Shown here: piece after piece, positions 12,138-23,475 of the stretch
Numbering within the stretch: the stretch's first letter is position 1
Layout of the letters: every line of letters begins with the position of its first letter
Origin: Triangularia verruculosa
Lineage: Eukaryota; Ascomycota; Sordariomycetes; Sordariales; Podosporaceae
Direction: 5' to 3'
NCBI GenBank assembly: GCA_033296885.1
Contig: MU863936.1
Location: 62,001 to 126,000 of the forward strand
Length of the DNA: 64,000 nucleotides
Notes under the pieces: model-generated
What the model saw: only the letters and a program-made list of their open reading frames with translations
Told to the model about the DNA's origin: nothing
The model's database searches: none
Position numbers and translations under genes: made by a program

Positions 12138-14758
12138 TTACATCCACAAACGCGCCGTTCCATCCGCTCCGGCAGACACACACCACGGCTCTCTCGGATG
12201 CCAGTCAATGTCCACTACACCCACTTGGTTCACAACCTTATGTCCCTTGAGTTGCTTCACTGGCACGATGGTGGGGCTCTCAAGTTGGTCATTGGGCACC
12301 TTGCCATAGAAGATCTGCAACGTGCCATCGTCACTGGCATCCGCGAACAGCGGAAGTCCGCCCTTGTGATACTTGACAGCGCGGATGGCCTTGGGGTGGA
12401 ATCTCATCGTCTTGTGTGGACGATTGGACAAGTCAAGGTCGTGCCAAAGCAACCGCCTGTCGTAACTACCGACGATCAGGTGATCGCCTCCAGAGTGAAT
12501 GTCAAGTGACGAAATCCTGCAATCATGTTAACAAATCGTATCCAAGAGCCGAACATGGGGCAGCATACCATTTAGCACCGGGCTGGACAATCTTGACCAG
12601 CTCCACCTTTTGAAGATCATAGCACCGGACTGTCCGCATGGTTGCGACGAAGAAGAGTGGCTTCAGTGGGTGGAACACCACAGTCTGCGCGAGACCGTGG
12701 AGTTTCCGGAAGGGGATCTGCGTGAGGTGCTTCGACAAGGTGTGAATCGCCACGGAGCTGCGCTGGCCCTCGGGCGAGACGGTCGCAAAGTGATCACCTC
12801 TCCTGTGCCAAGTAATGACCTTGACAGCAGATCTGACCGTGACTCTCACGAGAACACCCGCGTCCTCGAGCTTGGTGCCAGGCCTGGCCCATTTGCCGGC
12901 AGGCTCCTTTCCGGGAGCTGTAGCTGGCTGTTGGCCATTTGTAGCATAACCAAAGCCGGCAGCGAGGACATCGCGGCTGGCCTGGTCCAGAGTTGGCGTG
13001 ACACTGGAGTGTGTTGGGACCATAAGAAAGATATCCTCGCCGGCCGAAGCCGCAAGGATGAAGGCATCCTTGGTCGGTCTCCAGCGGACCGTATAGACAG
13101 GGTCTTCGCTGCTCAGCTTCACGGACCATACCTGACGTCCAGTCAACAGCTCCCACACGCGAACGGTGCCGTCACTGCCACCTGTAGCCAATGCCACACC
13201 AGTCTTTTGGGAATCAGCATTTGTCTTGCTTCTCTCTGACAGGGAAAAAACTTACTGGGTCAATCGCAACGCTTCTCACTGTTCCCTCGTGACCACGGAA
13301 AATGGTCTGAACAACAGTGGGGAAGGGCTTCAGCTCGGCAGGCGAAGGAAGTTTGGGAAGAAGCGAGTTCGGGTCGATGTTGAGCCTGTTCTTCCGCACA
13401 CGAGGAGCCAGATACAAGTCCATGCACCGTTCGAATCTCTCCTTGACCAGAGTACCCCATGCAGGAACCTTGCGAAGGGAGTTGTACTTTTGAGGGAGGA
13501 ACTCCTTCTCGCGGTCCTCGGGGTCAGTCTTTTCCCACTCTTCACGCTCCTCCTTTGTTCTATGACGACTGTTAGTTTGTATCTTGGTAACAGAGGGTGG
13601 GCTCCCACTTACGGCAAGTACTCTTCCGGAGGGTTGTAACTCATCTCATAGCCAGGGGGCGGGAGCTTGGGCGCAGGGATGTGCATAGGATTTGGCGCCG
13701 CTGGCTCCTCATCTTGCCAAAGATCAAAGTGAACTTCCTCCTTCTCTTCCTCCTCTCTTTCGCGCTCCTCAGGAGGCTTGTATGGGAGGATTCTGCCTTC
13801 GCGAATGGCGCGGACCAACTTCATCACCTGTTTAGCCTCGTTCTTGGATGGCAAGAAGCGCCTCTTTGGCTCCGGAGCGGCGCTGAGCGCTGTTCCAAAG
13901 TCAGTTAACGTCGCTGTTGCCAATCACCGGGTAGTTACTTACGCATGGTTTCTTGCTTGGAAGTGAACCATTCCACCGTATCAACATATGGATCATAGCC
14001 CTCTTCAGGGACAAGGCCGTGCTGCACACGGCGAACCAATTCCAATTCCTCTTGAGTGAGGTTGAGGGGGTTGCCAGTGTTGACGTCGGTCAAGCCCGTC
14101 CAGCCCTTGGGTACCTCGATGGTGTCCAGGAGACTTTGCAACGCATCGCCAGTCGCTGGGCGCATAATCTTCTTGCCATTGATGTCGTAACCAATATGCG
14201 GGTAAGTGTCGTAGAAGCTGAGGGGGATGTTTCCGATCGTATTAACGGGCCCTTGCGCATCCGAATCGTCAGAGTCGTATGCCGGGTCGATTTCACTGTC
14301 AAAACCCTAGATTAGCCATTTGTTCCGCATTTTATAGCCTTCCATGACATGACGCACCCGTAAACATATCTCTCTCCGCCATTGGCATCCTTTTCGATTC
14401 TGTAATTGCGCCCTTCCTCTTCCTGGTGCTTTGGCTTTGGATCGACGCCTGGTTCCGTGATTTCAAGTTCTTCAGCGCCCTTGCGCAGCTTTCCCATTTC
14501 ATCGTCGCCCTCGACATCGGAAGGAATATCGTCGCTCAGGAGCGCATCGTCGTCATCCTCGTCTACCTCCTCGCTACCTTCGCTAGCCTCGCTTTCACTG
14601 TCGCCATCGTCAATCTCGTCGGATGGAATGTAGTCCTCTTCATCTTCACTGGCCTCCAAAACACCGTCGAAAAGACCGTTGCCGAGTTCGTCGTCAGATT
14701 CCGAGTCAGATTCCTCGTCCCTGGCCTTTCGCTTTTTTTCTACCGGTTTTGACTTCAT
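12138..14758 (-). CDS. ERB1: Ribosome biogenesis protein ERB1 (BOP1)
   Basis: Six exons: 14358-14758, 13943-14295, 13613-13889, 13256-13559, 12569-13203 and 12138-12516. Phases agree at all five introns (52-62 nt); 782 aa, normal for the family. Exon 1 is a Lys/Asp/Glu-rich tail (about residues 1-110) followed by the BOP1 N-terminal domain (YVYGEIDPAYDSDDSD, QETMPLSAAPEPKRRF, HFDLWQDEEP), then a WD40 propeller with clear repeats (FRGHEGTVRSVAIDP, GGSDGTVRVWEL, SAGADGTARLWM at the C-terminus). ERB1 works in the nucleolus in the PeBoW (NOP7-ERB1-YTM1) complex in 27S pre-rRNA processing and 60S assembly. It faces the Zn2Cys6 regulator divergently across 1 kb. Confidence 0.96.
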
Positions 14759-15763
14759 TGTGTTGAATGTGCAGTGCAGGTGGTCTGAATTGGTTGCTGT
14801 CGCGCTGCAGCCGATGGCCCCAAAATTTACAGATTTCCACTGATACTTTTTTTTCTGCCCGTATTTTGGGGGTTTAGCGGGGAGCAGCTATCTCACCGCT
14901 TTTGTGCCGAGCGGAGCTAAGCAGTTGCACTAGCCATCTTGGGGTAAGCCCCGTGAGAAGCTCAAACCCCACCTCATCTGAGCCGCTTGAATGAATGCCG
15001 ATGGTGAAACTTCACCGTCGACGAAATCAGCCATGTCTTCAAATTAAATGCGCATGCGGCTCTTATATCATTTCAAGACATGCAAAATATTCGAAGCTGT
15101 AGTGCTAGGTCTCTGAAATCGAGTCTCGTGATCTTACAATAAACAGCAAACCCGTCGCATCCCAGTGTTAAAGCGGCGACGGTTACAGATGTGAACCTTG
15201 ATAGTCAGAGTCAGGTGCTGACAAATAAGCTGCTTCAAAGTGCGGCTGTCTTTATATATGACTTGGGGGTGGACCTTGTCTCCAATGACCAGCGAGAGCA
15301 CAATTGAGCCGTTTATCTTTCATGGAACAAATGCGCTGCAGATAGACGATCCTGCGCGGGGAGGGTGTGCTACGAATCCTTTCTAGGTACCCTTCGGTTA
15401 CGTGGACGAAACAAACAGGCCTATCGTCTCGAGCTCATATTATGAAAAAGGAACCGCCAACTGACCGCTATTGGCCTAACCAACACGCCCTTTTGTTCAT
15501 GTGTGCTCACGTTGACCGCCTGAACGCACCTTCAACGACACACTGTTTTTGACGGTACTCGACGCATAGCTTCGTCTCAAAACACTTCAATTCAGCCGCT
15601 ATCAAGAATCAATCAAATATTTTCTTTGGGATACAAACTCACACACGATACACTATTGGCTTCTTCTCTCAAATTTTAGAAGCCGCCGTGCTCTGGGCGA
15701 GTCGACCTCGACCATTTGACGCTACTGACAAGCTGGCTCCTTCCGCCCCGAAGACCATCAACC
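14759..15763. other. Divergent promoter region, ERB1 / Zn2Cys6 regulator
   Basis: 1.0 kb with no coding signal. An AT-rich leader before 15764 (CAATCAAATATTTTCTTTGG near 15609-15628) probably belongs to the regulator. Confidence 0.55.
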
Positions 15764-17299
15764 ATGGACACAAACACTACCAAAAAGACTGGCGAGCAGC
15801 CAAAGCGTCGTGCCTGCGATGAATGCCGTATGACACTCTGAATGTGGCCTCTGAGAATACTGCTCTGACTGTTTCCAGGAGGCCGAAAGCTTGCTTGCTC
15901 TAAAGAAATCGACGGATGCGCTCGGTGTAAGCGCGAAGGAATCAAATGTGTCTATTCGCCTCAAAAGCCCATGGGAAGACCGAGGAAACGAGTTCACGTC
16001 GAGATCGATGCCGCCGAGAACAGCCAGCCTGATACTCAAGCCGACAGCCAAGACAATGTTGCTCAAGCCACCACAACCAATATTCCAGCTTCCATCCCTG
16101 CCATCCCTCCGATCAATCCCAACGACTTTGTACTTCCAGAATTTGACCCAACTCTCGCCATGGACTTGGATTTCTCATTCCTCGATATGAGCAACACTGA
16201 CCTCAACTTCATGGACATCATCGACCCCTCAACACAATTTCCACCCGCTCAATACCTACCACCCGACGCCGCAATCTCTCAGTCTTTCGACCAAGTCTTT
16301 ACTCCTGTCGCCCCAGCCAAAACGCCTCTCACGGAGTCAACAAACGGCTTCTTCGCTTTCGGTGATCACCTAGGCAACATCGACTTCAACTCCTCCCTCT
16401 GCCAACAACCACCCACCGAGGCTCCCGAAGTCTCCCAAGAAGACGTCGCTCACATCTTTTCCATCCCCTACGTCAACATCCCGGACGAGAACTCAATTCC
16501 TGGTCTCTCCCCCGGCGGAAACTCCAGCTCCTCTTCCCCAAGAGCAGACTTCCACACCCAGCATTCCCAACAGCCAGACGACCCCCTAACCTGCAGCTGC
16601 CTCGCCTCATTATATCTAGCAATGGAGTCCGTCAAGGTCCTACCCAAGTCCATCGGTCGTGCAATGCGAATCACCCGTGCGGCCTCCCGCACCGCGCACG
16701 ACTCCATCCTCTGCAAAGTATGCAGCGATATCCCGCTGTTCGATCCAGAATCGAACAGCGTGACCAAACCGCCAATAGTGTCGATTCAATCGCTCATGAT
16801 GTTGGGCGCTTTACTGCCGTCGCTTTCGAATGCTTACATGCGGATACTTACGATGGTGGATGAGGAAGCTGCCGCTGCTGATCGACAGCGGAGGAAAATT
16901 GTGTTTACACTCTCCGAGTATGGCGGGCTCTGGGGGACGCTTGCTGAGCAGGAGCCATATCAATGTGGCGCGGCGGAGAAGCTGGAGGGGAAGGTGATGG
17001 ATCCCAACTTGTGGAGGCTGACGGTTAGGGCGCTGCTGAAGATTGATGTTTATGGGGTGAAGGATGTCGAATGTAGGGATATGAGGATGCTGGGTCTAAA
17101 AGATATCATCGGCATGATGGAAGAGAGGTCGAGGACGAGACACAGATTGATGGATGAGTTGGTCGAAAAAGGGTTGGTTGAGAGCCCGAGGTCATATGTG
17201 AAGCTGAATGAGAAGGAGGATGCGGGAGGCGATCAGCCGACTTGTTTGAGGATTATTGATATTGCGAAGAGGAGTATTGATGAGTTGATTATTCCTTAG
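15764..17299 (+). CDS. Zn2Cys6 fungal transcription factor
   Basis: Exons 15764-15827 and 15879-17299, 51-nt GTATGA...CAG intron inside the zinc cluster; 494 aa. The cluster is complete: Cys at residues 18, 21, 28, 35, 38 and 45, spacing C-x2-C-x6-C-x6-C-x2-C-x6-C, in RRACDECRGRKLACSK. A basic GRPRKR patch (AT-hook-like) follows directly. The middle (about 60-230) is acidic and Pro/Ser/Phe-rich, as in activation domains. The C-terminal half carries an AflR-like regulatory domain (CSCLASLYLAMESVKVLPKS ... DSILCKVC). It would bind DNA in the nucleus; no target can be inferred. Its neighbours are housekeeping genes, so nothing ties it to a metabolite cluster. Confidence 0.9.
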
Positions 17300-17931
17300 T
17301 CGGGGAGGGAATGAAGGATTAACGGAGACTGCCGTTGGAGGCGCTGAGATGTATGGAGAGCTTTGTTGATGTCAACTTGACCGGCGTTTAACTATCTATA
17401 CCTTTGGTGCTTTGGACAAGGCATTGGGAGTTGTCGGTTGGAATATTTTAGTTTGATTTAGAAGTTTTATTAGCAGTAAGACATATACTGTAAAAGATAC
17501 CAATATAACTACTCTTCTTTTCCAAATTTACCCTCAGCAGCAGTCCCAATATATACTCACCGTACACTGACTGATTTTCACAGTGACACTCCCCTCCAGA
17601 CACCCTAAGAACTCCTTCTCAACTCGACATCCTTCCACCATCCTTAGCCAACGCCCACCTCCCCAGCCAAGCCCTCCTACAGAGTTGTTTCGTCTCCTTC
17701 TAGGTACCAACACCGAACCCCACCTCCCGCACCTTTCCATCGCCAAAGGCAGAGCACGGATGTGAGGATAGCTAGGCAGCACAGCCATTAAGCGCATCCC
17801 TGCCACCTATATGCGGTGATGTCGACCAAAGTTCTCGCTTCGAGCTGCGACTGGACCAAAACAGGAACAGGTTCATGTGTTTACCTGCTTTGAGAAGGTA
17901 TAGTACCTTTGACAGTAGAATTGAGAGTGCT

Positions 17932-17967
17932 TTTTCGTAGCCAGCCGTTGATACGGCGGTGAGCTTT
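17932..17967 (+). repeat. Hairpin repeat, copy A
   Basis: Shares the flanks TTTCGTAGCC and GGTGAGCTTT with copy B (18568-18606). The middle forms a small stem GCCGT-TGAT-ACGGC. The stem sequence differs from copy B while pairing is kept. Confidence 0.5.
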
Positions 17968-18082
17968 CTGCTCTACTTGTAAGCCATCAAGAAGTGGTTT
18001 CTCGAAGACCCCAGGGGTACAATCACTGCCATTCTTTTATGATTGATGGTAAAGTTCTCAATGTTCTTTTAGTCTAGAGTAG

Positions 18083-18128
18083 GTAGCCGATGAATTCTTT
18101 GTTCCGCCTTCTTTTTCATGTATGTTGC
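18083..18128 (+). repeat. Hairpin repeat, degenerate copy C
   Basis: Starts GTAGCCGATGAA like copy B, lacks the stem's 3' arm, then rejoins copy B's downstream CTTCTTTTTCATGTATGTTG. It reads as a deletion derivative. Confidence 0.3.
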
Positions 18129-18214
18129 CGTTATCTGAGAAATCGACCAAACCAACCAACCATATCAACAACAGCTCTCCCATGCAAACTCAACTCAAAT
18201 GTGGCGTTCAGCCG

Positions 18215-18289
18215 GTAACTCAACGGTTAAACACGACTTTGGGCCAGACACAATTCTGCAGAGCCTGATCAACCTGCAGGTTCGAATCT
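18215..18289 (+). other. tRNA-like Pol III box pair, decayed tRNA or SINE head
   Basis: A-box-like TAACTCAACGGTTAAA at 18215 and a perfect-looking B box GGTTCGAATCT at 18279-18289, about the spacing found in tRNA genes with a long variable arm. The D, T and acceptor stems do not fold properly, so this is not a functional tRNA. A tRNA-derived SINE or a tRNA pseudogene would fit. Confidence 0.3.
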
Positions 18290-18416
18290 ATGTTCGAACA
18301 TGAAACAGAATTTCAAATCTATTTACTTCCGATCTCTTATCCTGTGAACCGTTTAATGACCCACAGGAAAAAGAAGAAGTAGAGCAGAGATGAGCAAGAC
18401 CGAAGGTCAAATCCTA

Positions 18417-18502
18417 GGGGCCTGGCAGACTCTTTCCTGGAAAGATCCCACACTCTCTTAAGAAGTGTGTGTGCAGGATCATGGGATGAGTATGCTAGGC
18501 CC
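18417..18502 (+). ncRNA. Long stem-loop, possible structured RNA
   Basis: GGGCCTGGCAGACTC (18418-18432) pairs with GAGTATGCTAGGCCC (18488-18502): 14 of 15 positions including one G-U. Inside, GATCC (18444) pairs with GGATC (18476-18480), and CACACT with AGTGTG around a nine-base loop. The tiers nest into one hairpin of about 85 nt. It could be a structured RNA, a hairpin RNA precursor or an inverted-repeat element; no known RNA family was recognised. Confidence 0.4.
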
Positions 18503-18567
18503 AAAGCGATACCGAAGGTAACAATTTCTGTGTGTCGAGAAAAATGTAAAAACCAATGTTAACAGGT

Positions 18568-18606
18568 CTTTCGTAGCCGGCTGATGAAATCAGCTGGTGA
18601 GCTTTT
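18568..18606 (+). repeat. Hairpin repeat, copy B
   Basis: Same flanks as copy A; stem GCTGAT-GAA-ATCAGC. The changed stem with pairing preserved relative to copy A suggests that the RNA or DNA fold matters, or that the copies are old. Confidence 0.5.
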
Positions 18607-19096
18607 TGCACTGTCTTCTCTTTTTCCATGTGTATGTTGTGCTACATACACCACATGCAATGAGAATCATACCAGAAAGTCTTCTTCAATCCAAAGTGTA
18701 AATAAACTCCCGCCTACTCTTGCTATTGTACTCCGATATATCGAACACATTTGGGGCTCTCGAAATCCTAGTCCATCTTCTACATATCAACCCTTTGCGA
18801 GAAGAGGAACCAGATAATGGATAAAATGATGGATGAAGCTACGCCGGTAACATGATTGCTTAGCCATTCGCAAAAGCCTGACCTTTGACTAATTCTCCCC
18901 TGCCTTTCCTTTATAACAAAACAGCTCCGTCCTGGCTTCCCGTCACCATCCCCTGACCTCTTCACCCTTGGCCTGGTTCATTTGGTTTCATTTTTTTTTA
19001 GATATCCTGTGTGCGTTGTTCTCATGATTTATTGTGTTATTGCGAGTGCAAGAATCACAAAAATGTGCCTTGGTGGCAAAGCATTTCGCAATGCGT

Positions 19097-20217
19097 CTAA
19101 TACACCTTCTTCTTCTCGTCAATGCTGAACTGGCCAGGGCCGCTGTTGACCAGCAGCAGAAGACCGCCAACAATAGAGAGAATTTGGAAGAAGTCGTACT
19201 TGGCGAAATCCTTGTGGGGGTGGTGCTCGTGGAGCTGTTGAGCTTGTTAGAAAAAAGGCACCTTTCTAACATTGGCACCCAGGAGAAATAACTTACAGTC
19301 CAGAAGTTGTTGACAATGACGTTGAAGACACTGAGAATGACAACCAACAGAGTAGCGCTGAACTTGGCCTTGAAACCAACAATAACCATGACGCAGGCAG
19401 CCAAGCCCAACAAGCTGACAATGATGCGGATAAGGGACCACTCGCCGGAGAAAACGAAGCCGATGAACAGGAAGATGAGGAGAACACGACCAGCAAGCTG
19501 AAAATACATCTTGCGGTCCTTCTCCTCAAGCTGGGGAAGTCCCGCGAAAGCCTTAGTCTTGCGAACCCATGAATCGGAAAGAACCATCAGGAGACCGCCC
19601 ATGACCGACAGATTACGCAGGAAAAAGTTGAGGTCAAAAATGAGGCCGTATCCAAGCGCCTGTGTGACAACCACACCAATAAGACCGCCGACGGCATACT
19701 CGGAGTGGCGGCGGATGATGACGAGAGTTGAGCAGATAGCCATGACAATGACGTTGGCGATGAGGAAGAGGTGGGTAAGACCGGAGGGGACTAACGGGAC
19801 GAGTGTTAGCTACAATGTCGCGAAGCACAAGGCTGGAGACCTGGCAGGGGTGCCTACTATGACGATAATCATGAAGGTAAAGGAGCTGATCGCTCCATTG
19901 TGTTATTATTCTGAGGGCATCTTCGATGAAGGTCACGACGATGAGGAAGCGGCCGATGGCAGGGAGGTAGCTATTCAGGGACCAGTCAGCATATCAGGCC
20001 AGGCTTTCAACGAGAGGGCCCCATCTCCTCCCAGAGAGCAATTGACGGCAACATACGGCTTGATGGGCTCGCTAAGGGTGTCCAAAAGATCCTCGATCTT
20101 GCTGGTTTGCTGGCGGATGGCATCCAAAGGACTTTGTTCCACCCTCTGATCGATATCGCCGCCAAAGGGAGCCGGCGCGCCGATGCCGTAGCTGCCCTGT
20201 CCTCGCAATTGCGCCAT
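19097..20217 (-). CDS. ERV29: SURF4/ERV29-family cargo receptor
   Basis: Exons 20057-20217, 19858-19970, 19297-19790 and 19097-19234; phases agree; 301 aa. The soluble N-terminus (MAQLRGQGSYGIGAPAPFGG) leads into the conserved PYLPAIGRFLIVVTFIEDALRI core and several hydrophobic segments. The C-terminus ends KKKVY, a di-lysine (KKxx) signal for COPI retrieval to the ER. Family members cycle between ER and Golgi and load soluble secretory cargo into COPII vesicles. Introns 1-3 are 86, 66 and 62 nt. It is convergent with the Zn2Cys6 regulator. Confidence 0.95.
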
Positions 20218-23200
20218 TGAGACTGTGTCAGCGGTTCGGGCTGTGAGAAGATGGTCGGATCAGGCGATCGCAGTCCTGCTGGTAACAATCCGGTTGTTGC
20301 GAACGTGAAGTTGTGGCGGAAATCCTTGAATTTAAGGAGGGGTGTGCTGGGATTAGCTTTCGTGCAGCAGTTCGTGCTTCAGACAGCTAAGCTCGGCGTC
20401 AGGTGGATATCGACTGAGGCGACAGGGAGGACCGGAATAGAAAAGAAAAAAGAAGAATGCTCCCAGGCAAAAGAGAAGAGATCACGGCGAGCTAGTTCAA
20501 CTACCGGGTGTTGCGAGGTGCTTGTGCTGGCGGGGAGCGGCTGTTGCAAGAGAATTTGAGGTTCTGAGCTCGGATGGGTCTATCTACAACTGTGTCCTTA
20601 ACCAACGTCAACCCACGGGCGCCGCAGAAAAGGGCGAGGATCGTAGGTGGGAGGCGTAGTGGGGCCGTACCCCGGGCTTAGCCGCTACTTATCGACGGTT
20701 CATCCCTGAGCCGTGCTGAGCGCTAGGCTTCAGGTACCCTCTAACAGGAGTTACCAGCCAGCCCCGCTCCGGGAGCTGTTTCGCCAGTGGCCAGATCGAA
20801 CAAAACACCCGACGCCCAAAGAGACAGTCCGCTCCAGGGCTTGTTCTTTTATTATTCTCTGGGTTATTCTCACTTTCTGGATGACCGGAGAGATGGGGAG
20901 AATTCTAGCTACATGTCTACACCGGAGACGATAACTCAGACAAGCACGACAACCTGGGGTTCAATTCGGAGCCCGCAGCTTCCAACCTGCTACCTAGGTA
21001 GGTTCCGGGTTCAGCAACATCTCAAGACGTCATTGATTCTACTGGACAGCTTTGATCTCACATTCCCGAAGCCAACCTTTGCACACAAGACGTGATGCTA
21101 TCAAATGAGTGAGTACCTGCCACTTTAAGTAGCAGTCTATCTGTCCACGCGTTCACGGTTTGTGTTCTGGGCTGCATCACTCCAAAAGCCCGCAGGAGGT
21201 GCGGGGGAGGTGCAGTAAAGGGTAGGTATCCTTCCGGGCGGAGACCACAGGGTCGACCCACCGTTTCCGGCCTTCTTCGGAGGGTATAGCTCGGGCCCGT
21301 TTGTCGTCAACGGCTAGAATGCCTTGACAGCCGAGTGTAACACCAGCTGTTGTTGCTCGAGATCAAATGCTCAGCATCTCCAGCCACCTTTGAAAACTCT
21401 TGATTTCTGATGAAGCTGGGTACTGACCCGACTGGGCTCTAGTTCAAGAACACAATGGCTGGTAGTTAGCGGGTGCTGATTGATTGTTTATTGCGAGTCT
21501 CAGACTCCTGCTTAAGCGGCTAGCTTTGACCTCGATTCAGACAAAGAGCACCGCCTTGTTGTGTTCTTTCATGCTGATCATCATCTTTTTAGTTTTATTA
21601 GAGAGAAATCTCTTCGCAAAAGCAAAGAAACATGGCTTAGATACGAGGCTGGGAAGCGATTGGAAACCTTGTCCCGTGAACTTGCCGTCGGTGTCAGCTT
21701 ACCCCCAGCAAAACAACAGGCAACTGTGGCCTTGCTTGGCTACATTACTCTCAACCGAGAGATTAGTCCGTATTATGTCACGATAGCATCCAAACCTAGC
21801 TTGCGCTCACACTTCGCTCAAAGATCAGAACATCTTCAACATCGCGATCTGCAACAAAGACTCGGACCTTCGCCAAGCAACATGAAACACTCACTCCCGA
21901 ACATGCCGCCCCGAACCGCCGGCATCTTTTCTCCTCTCCCGATCCGAGTCCCATTGGCATTTCCTTGTTCCCATGTGGCAACGGTGAAGCCGCACAAAGG
22001 AAGAAAAACAACCTTCCCCACGTGGTTCTCCAAAATCATCGTCGACAATCCATGTCAACCAGATGACCAGATGTAAGTGAAACAGACCAGAAGGGCCAGG
22101 TAACACGGACCAGAATCGAGGCAATATGCCCAACTTATACAGTACGTTGTGTGGTCATCATCTCATGGTCGCACAGGGCGGCTAATCCTTCAAACTTAAG
22201 CGCCTACACACAAGTGTTGGGTCCCCACTGTCGTCAAGATCAGTCGCAACGAAACACCACCGCGCCATCATCATACAGATACCGGGTTCAACTTCCGTCG
22301 GGGGAACGAAAAGCTCAGGCTTACCACGCCGTGGAGCTATATAGGTAAGCGTGATAAGATGAGAACTCTGACTTGACCCCCAAAAATAATTCCGTAGCCA
22401 ACCAGATGTTGGTAGCACCACACCAGAGTCCCGTTTAGGAAGGCCAACTTAGGTCTTTTGGTTGGGAAAATCCAGCAATCCACCACCCCATTCATTCACC
22501 CGTACACATCACACATGCAAATCATCATTGTGTAACAATTGTTTCCCCGGCTTAAAAATACCTAACGAACACCTGTCAATCAGCAGGTGCGTGACGTACA
22601 CGAACTCATGGCGTGACATAGCGAAAGGCCAAGAGCCCTTGATTAACAGCTCAGGTAACAACCGTCACTAACTGAGTGGGAAGAATACCACCTGAATAGC
22701 CTGATTGATCTATCTAGCTACCAGCCATCCCACTCGAAGTTCTAGACGCGTGTACATCCAGCTACTAGAAATAGCCTCCGCTCCCCCTAATGAAATTCCC
22801 CATCTCCAGGAGTTTTGGGTTGCAAAGAGGATAAAGTAAGCGAATACAACGCAACTATCTCATTCTGTTGGAGGTTGATGTGCCGTACTGGCACTTACAC
22901 GATCACGTAGCCACAACGTATAGATACACGCCACACCGAACGCATCGATACACATGACAGACGCAGCAGCGCAACGGCAGCCCAGGTGGGTGAATGTAGC
23001 TGATCCCAGATACAACCTCGCCAAAGTCATTGATCAGCGGCCCCGAACGGCGACCCTCCCACATTGCAACTTCCTGCCTCCCACATCCCACTGCGGCGGG
23101 TTGGGCCAACGCGGGCCGGGATGAGATTGGGATGAGATGCAAGGTACGGATTTCATCTCATCTTGTTTCAAACCTGACAATACAAATTGTATGTCGCCTC

Positions 23201-23475
23201 GTCGGTCAGATATCACTCTTCTATGTGTATGAAACATTTGCCCGCAAGGATCGAATAAATGGTGAATAATCTTCATTACGGAAGTATTCAAATGAATGAT
23301 CTTGGAAGGCTGTACTCAGAAACCCAACATAGTAATAATCCATGAAAAACGCCAAACTCATGATCCCCCCAAACCCAGTTATTTCCAATCCGGTGTATCC
23401 TCTTGTCCCAAAAAGTGGTATCTAACCCCCCAAATCCGAACTATATACCAACAAATAAACACTCATAATTCATTC
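20218..23475. other. Intergenic region, no supported gene
   Basis: 3.3 kb. It contains the promoter of ERV29 next to 20218 and the 3' flank of the cupredoxin gene near 23475. Several open frames of 70-170 codons show no protein-like composition or exon chain. A palindromic CTACCTAGGTAGG lies near 20991, a motif type also seen in other spacers here. Confidence 0.55.

Larger units (their letters stand above)
17300..19096. other. Non-coding stretch with hairpin and repeat elements
   Basis: 1.8 kb between convergent genes. No coding frame is convincing. It holds three diverged copies of a small hairpin element, a tRNA-promoter-like pair of boxes and a strong long stem-loop, listed separately. 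Confidence 0.6.
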
